Of a stretch of 16,648 nucleotides of DNA, positions 1 through 6,686 are shown in pieces. The stretch comes from Candidatus Niyogibacteria bacterium CG10_big_fil_rev_8_21_14_0_10_42_19. Its GTDB lineage: Bacteria; Patescibacteriota; Minisyncoccia; 1-14-0-10-42-19. Every line of letters begins with the position of its first letter. Position 1 is the first letter of the stretch. The stretch is from NCBI GenBank assembly GCA_002774705.1, contig PFCN01000012.1, forward strand, positions 204 to 16,851, read 5' to 3'. The notes under the pieces are model-generated. The model worked only from the letters and a program-made list of their open reading frames with translations. It was not told the DNA's origin and did no database searches. The position numbers were made by a program, and so were the translations under genes.

Positions 1-12
1 TTACAGCATTAT

Positions 13-49
13 AAAAAGAACAATATGGCGAAGCCATGTTGTTCTTTTT
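13..49. terminator. Strong bidirectional hairpin terminator
   Basis: Positions 13-29 pair with 33-49 over 17 bp (one G-T wobble) around a GAA triloop, with an A-run on the left and a T-run on the right. It can terminate transcription on either strand. It either backs up the nrdJ terminator or ends a plus-strand gene lying left of the window. Confidence 0.8.
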
Positions 50-100
50 TTTATAATTTTGAAGGAGAGGAGTCGAAAGCCGGACCGAGTCCTGATGGTA

Positions 101-143
101 TTAAATAAAAAAACAATGGACAGACCACCGTTTTTTTATTTAA
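101..143 (-). terminator. nrdJ intrinsic terminator
   Basis: Positions 101-114 and 130-143 form a perfect 14-bp inverted repeat, with a further 3-bp stem inside (117-119 with 125-127). On the minus strand the 3' arm is a T-run. It begins 15 bases after the nrdJ stop codon, which marks the end of the long minus-strand gene run. Confidence 0.85.
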
Positions 144-158
144 TCGATCCGAATTCTT

Positions 159-2477
159 TTATTTTTTATTATTCTCCACCACCGGTTCGGGAGCCGGAGG
201 TAATTTCTCCATAGCGATATCTATTTCACAAACCCCGGAGACGCAGGCAAGCTCTTTTGAACCGGCGGTCTGATCATCTTTTTCGTATGCCACTATCTGC
301 GAAAAGTCCACCTTGGGCATTTTCGCCAAAAGTTCGTTGTATTTTCCCTCGGTTACCTCTTCGTAAGGCGCGAGCTTATAGACATGATCGTTTCTGGGCA
401 AAAACGATAAACCGCCAAGGATTTCCCAATTCTTATACAACCAATCCGCCGCCTCCAACCATTCATGATCACCAACCGATATGGTAACCGAAGGATTGTG
501 TTCGGTATAATTTTCTTTTACTTTTTTCCAATATTCCAACTGTTCAATCGCCGTAAATTCATTTCGCGTCCTTGCTTTCTGGGGCGCTTTGACCGGAAAT
601 TCCAAAACATAGGTCGTAGCCGAACTTTCGGATTGCCCGACTTCAGGCCAATATGGAAACTTCTGGTCTTTAAGCATGCTAAAAAGAGGATCGGTCGCCG
701 ATATCCTTATCCGACGAATGTAATATTTCGAGTGACGAGGATGCATTCCGGATGCCGCGTCAACCAATTGAGAAACCGTCCCCGAAGGTTTTACACAAGT
801 GATACAGGTAGATTCGTTTATGCCGAAACGTTTTGCGTAAATACGATTTATTCTAAGCGACTCGTTACGCAGTTCTCTTAAAATTTCGGGCTTTTGAGAC
901 TCAGGTGAATCCCATTGCCCGGTAACCGATACCCCGAGCAAACGTTCTTCTTCGCAGTTTTTCTTCCATTCTTTTGAAATGTATGGAAAATCGGTAAGGG
1001 TGGCCTGATAGGTCCCCAAAATCGTAGCCAAACGGACCTTACGCAGAAGCGTCTCCCGGGTGTCTTCTTCTCTGGCGACAACCTCGGCCAGATTACAAAA
1101 TTGTTTTGATCTTAAAACTATTTCCCCGCAAGGGTTAGTTCCGCTCGTCCCATGATGGTCTTTAAAAACCTTCCAACGCCTTTCGGGTAATTGGGCTTTG
1201 AGTCCTTTTCGGTTAAAAATCCCCCGCTCACCGGTACCGCTTTTAGCAAGAGACAGCCATTCCTCCATAAATTGGGTTGTTGACGGCTTTTCATTATAAG
1301 CCGCGGAATTATTGGCCATTGAACGTTGAGGTTGGGTCAAATAAAATTGCCCGGTTTTGGCGTGGCGCATTTCGTCATCATCAAGATCAGAAAGAGAAAT
1401 CAAGGCGCTTCGTCTCACACCTCCCATCACCACCACCTCGCCGACCTTACAAATAATATCGTGTACATCCAAGTTTGAAAGACGACGTCCTTGTTTTGCT
1501 AAAATTTTATTCCTCGAAAAATCAAGTAGCGCCTTAAGAGGTTCCGGACCCGAGCTCCTTCCTCCCATAGTCTTGAGCCTTGCGCCCGCCGGACGAAGAA
1601 GAGAATAATCAAAAGAGATATCGTCTCCTTCAAACCACGTCTTAAGACCGAGCGTTAAAGTATCACCCCACCCCTCTTTTGAATCCTCAATAATATATAC
1701 CGGCAATTTATTTCCGGTTTGCCTTTTTATGATCGGGAGTTGTTGAACGGTTTGAGTCTCCACCGAAAAACCGACGCCCGTTCCGCACATCAATAAATAC
1801 ATAATGTCGGCAAAATCTCTCAATTTATTTGGGGCGATAAAAGAACAGTTATAAGCGGCTACATGAGTAAATTTAGCCGCTCTGCCCGCTGACCATAAAA
1901 GACGCATGGACGGCATTATCTCCTGTTTTAGTATGGCGCTCCTTATTTCTTCGTACTCTTCTTCTTTCAGCTTGTCGGCGATGTTTTCTTTCATAAAATC
2001 GATATAGCGCCCGACCGTTTCGGTCCAAGTTTCTCTGCGGTCTTCATCATCCATCCATCTGGAATAGGTGCGGTAATAAATAAACTCGGCAAGTTCGTTC
2101 CGGAAATATTTTTTACTGTCTTCAGCTAATTTTTTTACATGTTCGGGGACAAATTTGCTTTTTTCGCGTATTTCGGCGCGTTCGTGGCGATAAAGAATAT
2201 ATCCTTTCGCGGTTTTAGGGAAATCCATTACTATAAGCGCCTCCTCTACAATATCCTGTATCTCCTCAATGCTCGGCGTCCCCCCTTTCGGGTATTTTTT
2301 AAAAAGCCCTCGGACGACCCTGTCGGTAATCCTTAAAGGATCACGGTCAAGATTGCCCTCGTTCATCGCGCGCATGGCGCGTAAAATAGCGCTCGCGATC
2401 CTTGTTTTGTCGAAGGGAACCACACGCCCATCGCGTTTGCGAACGGACGTTATAAAAATGGAGCTTTTAGATTGCAT
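159..2477 (-). CDS. nrdJ: Adenosylcobalamin-dependent class II ribonucleotide reductase with N-terminal ATP cone
   Basis: This enzyme reduces ribonucleotides, probably triphosphates, to deoxyribonucleotides by a B12-generated thiyl radical. Residues about 10-100 form an ATP-cone allosteric domain. The rest resembles the monomeric Lactobacillus leichmannii-type reductase. The radical cysteine lies in the NPCGE motif (Cys450, Glu452). Cys211 (YNCSF) and Cys461 (FCNLAEV) are the partner redox cysteines. A C-terminal CVSGVC pair (Cys745, Cys750) has the CX4C spacing of the family's shuttle disulfide. The length of 772 residues equals a family catalytic chain of about 740 plus a short cone-and-linker adjustment. 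The ATG at 2477 is preceded by a TATAAT promoter but no clear Shine-Dalgarno site. It follows ftsZ by 123 bases and ends at two hairpins. The L. leichmannii enzyme itself lacks the cone. Use of B12 suggests salvage from outside, since no cobalamin genes are visible here. Confidence 0.93.
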   Translation of the reverse strand: MQSKSSIFITSVRKRDGRVVPFDKTRIASAILRAMRAMNEGNLDRDPLRITDRVVRGLFKKYPKGGTPSIEEIQDIVEEALIVMDFPKTAKGYILYRHERAEIREKSKFVPEHVKKLAEDSKKYFRNELAEFIYYRTYSRWMDDEDRRETWTETVGRYIDFMKENIADKLKEEEYEEIRSAILKQEIMPSMRLLWSAGRAAKFTHVAAYNCSFIAPNKLRDFADIMYLLMCGTGVGFSVETQTVQQLPIIKRQTGNKLPVYIIEDSKEGWGDTLTLGLKTWFEGDDISFDYSLLRPAGARLKTMGGRSSGPEPLKALLDFSRNKILAKQGRRLSNLDVHDIICKVGEVVVMGGVRRSALISLSDLDDDEMRHAKTGQFYLTQPQRSMANNSAAYNEKPSTTQFMEEWLSLAKSGTGERGIFNRKGLKAQLPERRWKVFKDHHGTSGTNPCGEIVLRSKQFCNLAEVVAREEDTRETLLRKVRLATILGTYQATLTDFPYISKEWKKNCEEERLLGVSVTGQWDSPESQKPEILRELRNESLRINRIYAKRFGINESTCITCVKPSGTVSQLVDAASGMHPRHSKYYIRRIRISATDPLFSMLKDQKFPYWPEVGQSESSATTYVLEFPVKAPQKARTRNEFTAIEQLEYWKKVKENYTEHNPSVTISVGDHEWLEAADWLYKNWEILGGLSFLPRNDHVYKLAPYEEVTEGKYNELLAKMPKVDFSQIVAYEKDDQTAGSKELACVSGVCEIDIAMEKLPPAPEPVVENNKK

Positions 2478-2512
2478 GGACTAAAAATTTAAAATCAGTA
2501 ATTAATATTATC

Positions 2513-2548
2513 ATTATACCTCATACTCCAAAAATAAAATGTGGATAA
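2513..2548 (-). promoter_or_regulatory. nrdJ promoter with DnaA box over the -35 region
   Basis: On the minus strand a perfect -10 TATAAT lies at 2518-2513. At 17-bp spacing the -35 position falls at 2541-2536 (CATTTT, poor match). A perfect DnaA box, TTATCCACA on the minus strand, occupies 2548-2540 and so overlaps the -35. A second, weaker box-like site (TATTCCACA) lies at 2574-2566. The palindrome ATATC-N4-GATAT (2553-2566) sits between them. The predicted start site near 2506 gives a leader of about 29 bases. Confidence 0.6.
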
Positions 2549-2600
2549 AAAAATATCCCGCGATATGTGGAATAAAAACAACCCAAAATAAAGAAAAAAC

Positions 2601-3773
2601 CTAAATTCTCCTGGACTTTCTTAAGAAAGCGGGTATCGATGAATCCCAGTCATCGTCAGACCCCTCCTTTTGAACATCTTCCTGTTTGTCTTCAAAGTTT
2701 TTTCTAATTACGTGCTCGTGATGAGATACGGTAATGGGCGGTATCGGCAAGGTTTGGATATTGGAAAATATTTTATTAGTTTCTTTTTCGGCAAAACCGG
2801 TCGCGATGACCGTTATTTTCATCTCGTTTTTACGAAGAGTGTCGTCAAATATAGCCCCGAAAATTATTCTCGCGCTCTTGTCAACGGATTCGGTTATGAT
2901 CCTGGCGGCATCTTGGACCTCCCACATGGTCATGTCGCGGTTCCCCGATATCGCGAACAAAACGCCCTTAGCCCCTCCTATCGAAAATCCAAGAAGAGGA
3001 GAATTGATGGCTTGTCTAGCTGCTGCTTCTGCCCGTTTTTCACCTTGGGCCGACCCCAAACCTATAAAAGCCGTCCCTGCGTTCTGCATTACAGCCTTCA
3101 CATCCGCGAAATCAACGTTAATAATACCCGGCAACAAAATTATGTCCGTTATCCCGGCAACCGCCTGGCGAAGTACGTCATCACACATAGAAAATGCCGA
3201 AAGAAACGGGGTGTCTTTACTCGATATTTCAAGCAAACGGTCATTAGGAATCACTATCATCGCATCCACCGAACCGCGAAGACGATCAAGACCATCTTCG
3301 GCAATTCGCATACGCTCCGCCCCCTCAAATGAAAAGGGCTTGGTAACGACCGCGACCGTCAAAGATCCTTGGGTCTTTGCTATTTCAGCAACAACAGGAC
3401 CGCTACCCGTCCCGGTGCCTCCTCCGAAACCGCAAGTTACAAAGACCATATCAGCTCCCTTTAATGTTTCTTGAATTGAGGCTCTTGATTCTTCCGCGGC
3501 TTGCCGTCCTATCTCCGGATTCATACCCGCGCCAAGTCCTCTGGTAATATTCTTACCTATGTGAATCTTTTTTCTCGCGCTCGTCTGATGAAGGTCCTGG
3601 ACATCGGTGTTAAGAGCGATAAATTCAATCCCCTTTAATTTTGACTTAACCATTCGATGCACCGCGTTTGAACCGGAACCGCCCACGCCGACAACTTTGA
3701 TATTGGCAAAAATCTCCAATTCTTTATTGGTGTTCGCTGATCTGGATTTTGATTTTGATTTTGGTTTAGACAT
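2601..3773 (-). CDS. ftsZ: Cell division GTPase FtsZ
   Basis: FtsZ is the tubulin-like GTPase that polymerises into the division ring at mid-cell. After a basic, serine-rich 19-residue tail come the nucleotide-binding glycines (VGVGGSGSNAV, near residue 30), the tubulin signature GGGTGTG (about 117-123), and the T7 synergy loop NVDFADVK (about 219-226) that completes the GTPase site of the next subunit. The protein ends in a short acidic linker and a clear C-terminal peptide, IPAFLRK, the site that binds FtsA. At 390 residues it has normal length. The start is either ATG at 3773 or the GTG immediately before it at 3776; neither has a good ribosome binding site. It lies 71 bases after ftsA, which fits an ftsA-ftsZ unit. 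Confidence 0.97.
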   Translation of the reverse strand: MSKPKSKSKSRSANTNKELEIFANIKVVGVGGSGSNAVHRMVKSKLKGIEFIALNTDVQDLHQTSARKKIHIGKNITRGLGAGMNPEIGRQAAEESRASIQETLKGADMVFVTCGFGGGTGTGSGPVVAEIAKTQGSLTVAVVTKPFSFEGAERMRIAEDGLDRLRGSVDAMIVIPNDRLLEISSKDTPFLSAFSMCDDVLRQAVAGITDIILLPGIINVDFADVKAVMQNAGTAFIGLGSAQGEKRAEAAARQAINSPLLGFSIGGAKGVLFAISGNRDMTMWEVQDAARIITESVDKSARIIFGAIFDDTLRKNEMKITVIATGFAEKETNKIFSNIQTLPIPPITVSHHEHVIRKNFEDKQEDVQKEGSDDDWDSSIPAFLRKSRRI

Positions 3774-3844
3774 CACGATACTTACAGAATCAGAATAAAT
3801 TAATTCTTAATTGTTGTAAATCCTTTTAAAAAACCGCAAAAATT

Positions 3845-5005
3845 CTATGGAAGAAAAATTTTAAACCACCGTTTTAGTAAGCCTAATCCTATCGGGCCAA
3901 ATCCTTCTATTCCCGCCTTTTTTTGGTCTTGAGCTAAAAGACAAAGGCCAATAACAACTGATCGGGAGTGGTCAAAATCATCATTTTTTAAGCCCCCCGA
4001 TACGCTAAGAGACCCCAATTGCGCCGGAAGAGCAAGTATTTTTTTGGCTGCTTCATGAATACGGTATAATTTTGCGCCCCCCCCCGTAAGAACAACTCCG
4101 GCCGGAAGCAAGCGATGACGCCCGACCTGCTTTAAATGCTTGCCGACAATTTGAAAAACATTGGACAGCCTGTCCGATATAATATCATCAAGACGTTTTT
4201 TATCGGGACCCTGAAACCCGCCGTGAGAACATTTCATTTTTTCGGCATGATCAAGCGGTATTTTTAGTTCAATTGCAATATCGTTGGTTATGGATGCCGA
4301 CCCCACAGGGAAAGACCCCACAACATAGGGCACGCCCTGTTCAAAAATGACTGTGGACATATTCTCCGCGCCTATATCCAAAAGCATAACGCCGACTTCT
4401 TGTTGGCGTTTTGATAATATCGCGCGCGAGGACGCTATGGGTGAGGCAATTATTTTTTCAATCTCAACACCGGCCTTCTCGGCGCATTTGATGAGATTAT
4501 TATAATTCTGCGTAAAAGCTGTAATAAAAAGGACTTCGGCCTCCAACCGTGAACCAATAAGCCCCACTGGATCATCCGTAGGAAATGAATTATCTATCCT
4601 ATAACCAATCGGGTATCGGTCAAGAACCACTTTATTATTAAAAGGAAGAAGGGTGGCATAACTTGCCTCAAGAACTCTCTTAACGTCATTATCATCTATT
4701 TCGCGTCCCGTGCCCGCGATAACGATATTCCCCTTGGAGATGCTTGAGCTTAAACCGGTCCCACCGAAAGAAAAAAACGCTCCTCTCACGGTAACGCCCG
4801 ACATCCTTTCGGCGCGTAAAACAGACTCTTTCAGGGCAACAGTGGCCGCGTCAACATCAACAATACTCCCCTTTCTTACTCCACTGGAAACAGACTTTCC
4901 GACACCCAAAACCCGCAATTGATCTTTGGTTTTGTCCCACTCGGCCACCATTGTTTGTATTTGATGGGTGCCGATATCAATACCGGTTAAAATATTACGA
5001 ATCAT
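3845..5005 (-). CDS. ftsA: Cell division protein FtsA (actin-like membrane tether)
   Basis: FtsA is an actin-fold ATPase that anchors FtsZ filaments to the membrane and recruits later division proteins. Visible motifs are phosphate-1 (GIDIGTHQIQTMV, residues 8-20), the SHS2/1C insertion region (about 83-160), phosphate-2 (LLDIGAENMSTVIF, 208-221) and the adenosine motif (LTGGGAKL, 306-313). The C-terminus LLKRWFKIF is a short amphipathic helix typical of the FtsA membrane-targeting sequence. At 386 residues it is slightly short for the family. The ATG at 5005 follows a TATTAT sequence by six bases, so the mRNA may be leaderless. ftsZ lies directly downstream on the same strand. Confidence 0.95.
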   Translation of the reverse strand: MIRNILTGIDIGTHQIQTMVAEWDKTKDQLRVLGVGKSVSSGVRKGSIVDVDAATVALKESVLRAERMSGVTVRGAFFSFGGTGLSSSISKGNIVIAGTGREIDDNDVKRVLEASYATLLPFNNKVVLDRYPIGYRIDNSFPTDDPVGLIGSRLEAEVLFITAFTQNYNNLIKCAEKAGVEIEKIIASPIASSRAILSKRQQEVGVMLLDIGAENMSTVIFEQGVPYVVGSFPVGSASITNDIAIELKIPLDHAEKMKCSHGGFQGPDKKRLDDIISDRLSNVFQIVGKHLKQVGRHRLLPAGVVLTGGGAKLYRIHEAAKKILALPAQLGSLSVSGGLKNDDFDHSRSVVIGLCLLAQDQKKAGIEGFGPIGLGLLKRWFKIFLP

Positions 5006-5011
5006 ATTTTA

Positions 5012-5038
5012 ATAATAAACAAAAAATGAAAAAAACAA
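5012..5038 (-). promoter_or_regulatory. Possible leaderless ftsA promoter
   Basis: A minus-strand -10 TATTAT lies at 5017-5012, leaving six bases before the ATG. A -35-like TTGTTT lies at 5038-5033 with a short 15-bp spacer. The -10 position repeats the arrangement seen at pth and rpsA, but the region is AT-rich, so chance matches are likely. Confidence 0.35.
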
Positions 5039-5064
5039 TAGGAAAAGCGTCTTTTTGAGAAAGT

Positions 5065-5154
5065 TCCAAAATTCAAAATTAAAAGTTTAAACCAAGATCA
5101 AATTCCAAATTTAATTTATTTCTTTGGATTTTGGATTTGATTTAGAATTTGAAT
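5065..5154. repeat. AT-rich palindromic intergenic repeat, copy 1
   Basis: This fills most of the ybeY-ftsA gap. Its outer arms ATTCAAA (5071-5077) and TTTGAAT (5148-5154) pair, as do the inner arms 5097-5110 and 5128-5141 with small bulges. The first 60 or so bases align by eye with the reverse complement of 9640-9703: both carry CAAAATTCAAA, then TTAAAA, then AAGATC. It lies 7 bases beyond the ybeY stop. It looks like a non-coding mobile or REP-like repeat. Confidence 0.5.
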
Positions 5155-5161
5155 ATTTACA

Positions 5162-5551
5162 TTATAATACCCCTATCTCCTCAACCCAATAGTCCTCTTT
5201 CTTTTCCATTAAACGAGATTGCTTAGCATCCTTATGATTATATCCCTTAAGATGCAAAAGAGAATGGACGTATAAAAATAAAAGTCTTTCTTTATAGGGG
5301 ACCCCGAGATCTTTTGCCTCCATCCTAATGCGGGGCATATTCAATATTATTTCGCCGGAATCGGCTCCATAAATAAAAGAGAGGACGTTAGCCTCTTTTT
5401 TATGTTTAGATAATCGCCGGACTCTGGCCATTTCTTTGTCCCCCACCAAAGCAAGGCTTAAATTATATTTTTTACCGAGAATGATGTCCTTTATGCCCTC
5501 CCATCGCAACCCGTGATCGGATCTGGTTTTGTTCGTTATCTCAAAAGGCAT
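5162..5551 (-). CDS. ybeY: Endoribonuclease YbeY (rRNA maturation)
   Basis: YbeY is a zinc-dependent RNase involved in 16S rRNA 3'-end maturation and ribosome quality control. The diagnostic metal site is present as H96-S-L-L-H100-L-K-G-Y-N-H106; the usual Asp before the last His is Asn105 here. The upstream NVLSF motif (about 55-59) and GEIILN strand (about 66-71) match the family core. At 129 residues it is slightly shorter than the E. coli protein. The ATG at 5551 is 3 bases past the yqeY stop, which indicates translational coupling in the rpsU-yqeY-ybeY block. Confidence 0.92.
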   Translation of the reverse strand: MPFEITNKTRSDHGLRWEGIKDIILGKKYNLSLALVGDKEMARVRRLSKHKKEANVLSFIYGADSGEIILNMPRIRMEAKDLGVPYKERLLFLYVHSLLHLKGYNHKDAKQSRLMEKKEDYWVEEIGVL

Positions 5552-5554
5552 AGC

Positions 5555-6010
5555 TTAAAGTTTGCCCAATTTATCCCGAAGTATTGCCGATATCCGGTCG
5601 CCGGAAGCTTTCCCTTTGAGCACCGGCATTATAACCTTCATAGCCTTCCCAAAATCCTCGGATCCTGATGCTCCCGATTCCCTTAATCCCTCTTCTACAA
5701 TCCTCGAAATTTCCTGGTCGGAAATTTCAGGAGGAAGATACGCGGTGAGTATCTCCAATTCCTTCGCTTCCTTCTCTGCGAGGTCAAGGCGTTCGCCTTT
5801 TTTAAATTCTTCTATGGAATCTTTCCTTTTTTTGACCTCGTAACGCATAACTTCCAAAACCTCCTCATCGGCAAGACCGTCTTCTTTTTTACGCAGATCA
5901 ATCTCTTTATTTTTAACTGCGCTCATTAACATTCTCAATACGGACAGGCGCAAACTATCCTTCGCCCGCATAGCATCCTTTATATCGCTTTCTATTTTTT
6001 CCTTGAGCAT
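5555..6010 (-). CDS. yqeY: YqeY/GatB-like protein
   Basis: This is a small, mostly helical protein related to the C-terminal tRNA-binding domain of the GatB amidotransferase subunit. Its exact role is not settled. The protein shows the family hallmarks: an N-terminal helix with RLSVLRML (about 21-28), the central YLPPEISDQEI (about 91-101), and the C-terminal GKAMKVIMPVLKGKASG (about 121-137). At 151 residues it has the usual length. Its ATG lies inside the 3' end of rpsU (19-base overlap), and ybeY starts right after it. The rpsU-yqeY pairing is widely conserved in bacteria and supports a translation-linked role. Confidence 0.92.
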   Translation of the reverse strand: MLKEKIESDIKDAMRAKDSLRLSVLRMLMSAVKNKEIDLRKKEDGLADEEVLEVMRYEVKKRKDSIEEFKKGERLDLAEKEAKELEILTAYLPPEISDQEISRIVEEGLRESGASGSEDFGKAMKVIMPVLKGKASGDRISAILRDKLGKL

Positions 6011-6243
6011 ATTATTTTACCTAATTTTTTAAGAAGTTTATTTTTTTTGTATTTTTCGATCTTTTTAATGGTCCGGTTTTTGAGCTTTACTTTGGAATCG
6101 GGACGATTATGGAACTGGATGGATCGGGCGTGCCTCAATACGCTTGATTGCTGTATTTTGCGGCTAAAACGGCGCATTAAAGACATGGGCGTTTCCGACT
6201 CCCTTCTTTTGACCTCTATTACCGGTTTTTTCCCTTCATTCAT
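5992..6243 (-). CDS. rpsU: Ribosomal protein bS21
   Basis: bS21 is a small-subunit protein near the anti-Shine-Dalgarno end of 16S rRNA. The core fits the family: VIEVKRRESETP (about 8-19), then MRRFSRKIQQSSVLRHAR (about 23-40), followed by a very basic tail rich in lysine. At 83 residues it is somewhat longer than the usual 60-70 because of the tail. The ATG at 6243 lies 17 bases after the HIT gene and has no Shine-Dalgarno site. Its last codons overlap the start of yqeY. The overlap with a conserved neighbour supports the frame. Confidence 0.93.
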   Translation of the reverse strand: MNEGKKPVIEVKRRESETPMSLMRRFSRKIQQSSVLRHARSIQFHNRPDSKVKLKNRTIKKIEKYKKNKLLKKLGKIICSRKK

Positions 6244-6260
6244 AATTTATTTAATTTAAT

Positions 6261-6587
6261 TTATTTATCGGTCCAACCTCCGAGAAGATGCAGGTGTAAG
6301 TGGTCCACAAGCTGTCCTCCTTCCCGACCGACATTAAAAACAAGTTTATAGCCCTTAAGTCCCTGGCTATCGGCAACGTCCTTGGCTTTTAGAATCATCC
6401 CTCCCAACAGTTCTTCGTCTTCATCTTTTGTCTCTATAACGGATGCTATATGTTTTTTGGGAACAATCAATAGATGCACGGGAGCCGAGGGCTTTATGTC
6501 CTTAAAGACCATTATTTTTTCGTCCTCATCAATAACGTCGGCGGATTGCTGTCCGGATGTTATTTTGCAAAAAATACAATCATCCAT
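6261..6587 (-). CDS. HIT-family (HINT-like) nucleotide hydrolase
   Basis: This histidine-triad protein probably hydrolyses nucleoside phosphoramidates such as adenylated amines. The catalytic triad is DHLHLHLL with His96, His98 and His100. Cys4 and Cys7 (CIFC), together with later histidines such as His38 and His46, match the zinc-binding type of HINT proteins. The loop FNVGREGGQ (about 84-92) precedes the triad as usual. At 108 residues it has standard length. It lies 99 bases after hisS and 17 bases before rpsU. HINT enzymes act on aminoacyl-adenylate by-products of tRNA synthetases, so a position next to hisS is reasonable, but the link is inference. Confidence 0.93.
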   Translation of the reverse strand: MDDCIFCKITSGQQSADVIDEDEKIMVFKDIKPSAPVHLLIVPKKHIASVIETKDEDEELLGGMILKAKDVADSQGLKGYKLVFNVGREGGQLVDHLHLHLLGGWTDK

Positions 6588-6615
6588 TATAGCTTAAAAA
6601 TTTATTTATTTTCAA

Positions 6616-6672
6616 GCGGACTAAGTGAAACGAAAGAGCAAAGCCGAGGTTCTTTCATTTACGAGCGGGCGC
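6616..6672. other. Imperfect hairpin between hisS and the HIT gene
   Basis: Positions 6632-6639 pair with 6649-6656 (8 bp, one wobble) and 6625-6629 with 6658-6662 (5 bp, one wobble), around a 9-base loop. Weaker GC-rich arms continue outward. There is no clean T-run beside it, so it may be an mRNA processing or attenuation structure rather than a terminator. Confidence 0.35.
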
Positions 6673-6686
6673 TGAAAACAAAGGAG

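Noticed and set aside
95..208. Short plus-strand ORF starting at ATG 95 after a purine-rich AAGGAG stretch
   Set aside because: The ribosome-binding-like motif is over 25 bases away, the frame crosses the nrdJ terminator and runs into nrdJ on the other strand, and the codon use looks random.
465..881. Long plus-strand frames opposite nrdJ, ftsZ and others
   Set aside because: They are antisense shadows of genes with clear conserved motifs; their translations show no recognisable domain.
2553..2566. NrdR box in the nrdJ promoter
   Set aside because: The palindrome ATATC-N4-GATAT lacks the ACA...TGT ends and spacing of NrdR boxes, and no paired second box is seen.
6570..6620. TTGAAA-N18-TATAAT promoter-like match in front of the HIT gene
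   Set aside because: The TATAAT overlaps the ATG itself, so a transcript from it would start inside the gene and no in-frame start follows. It is probably a chance match in AT-rich sequence.
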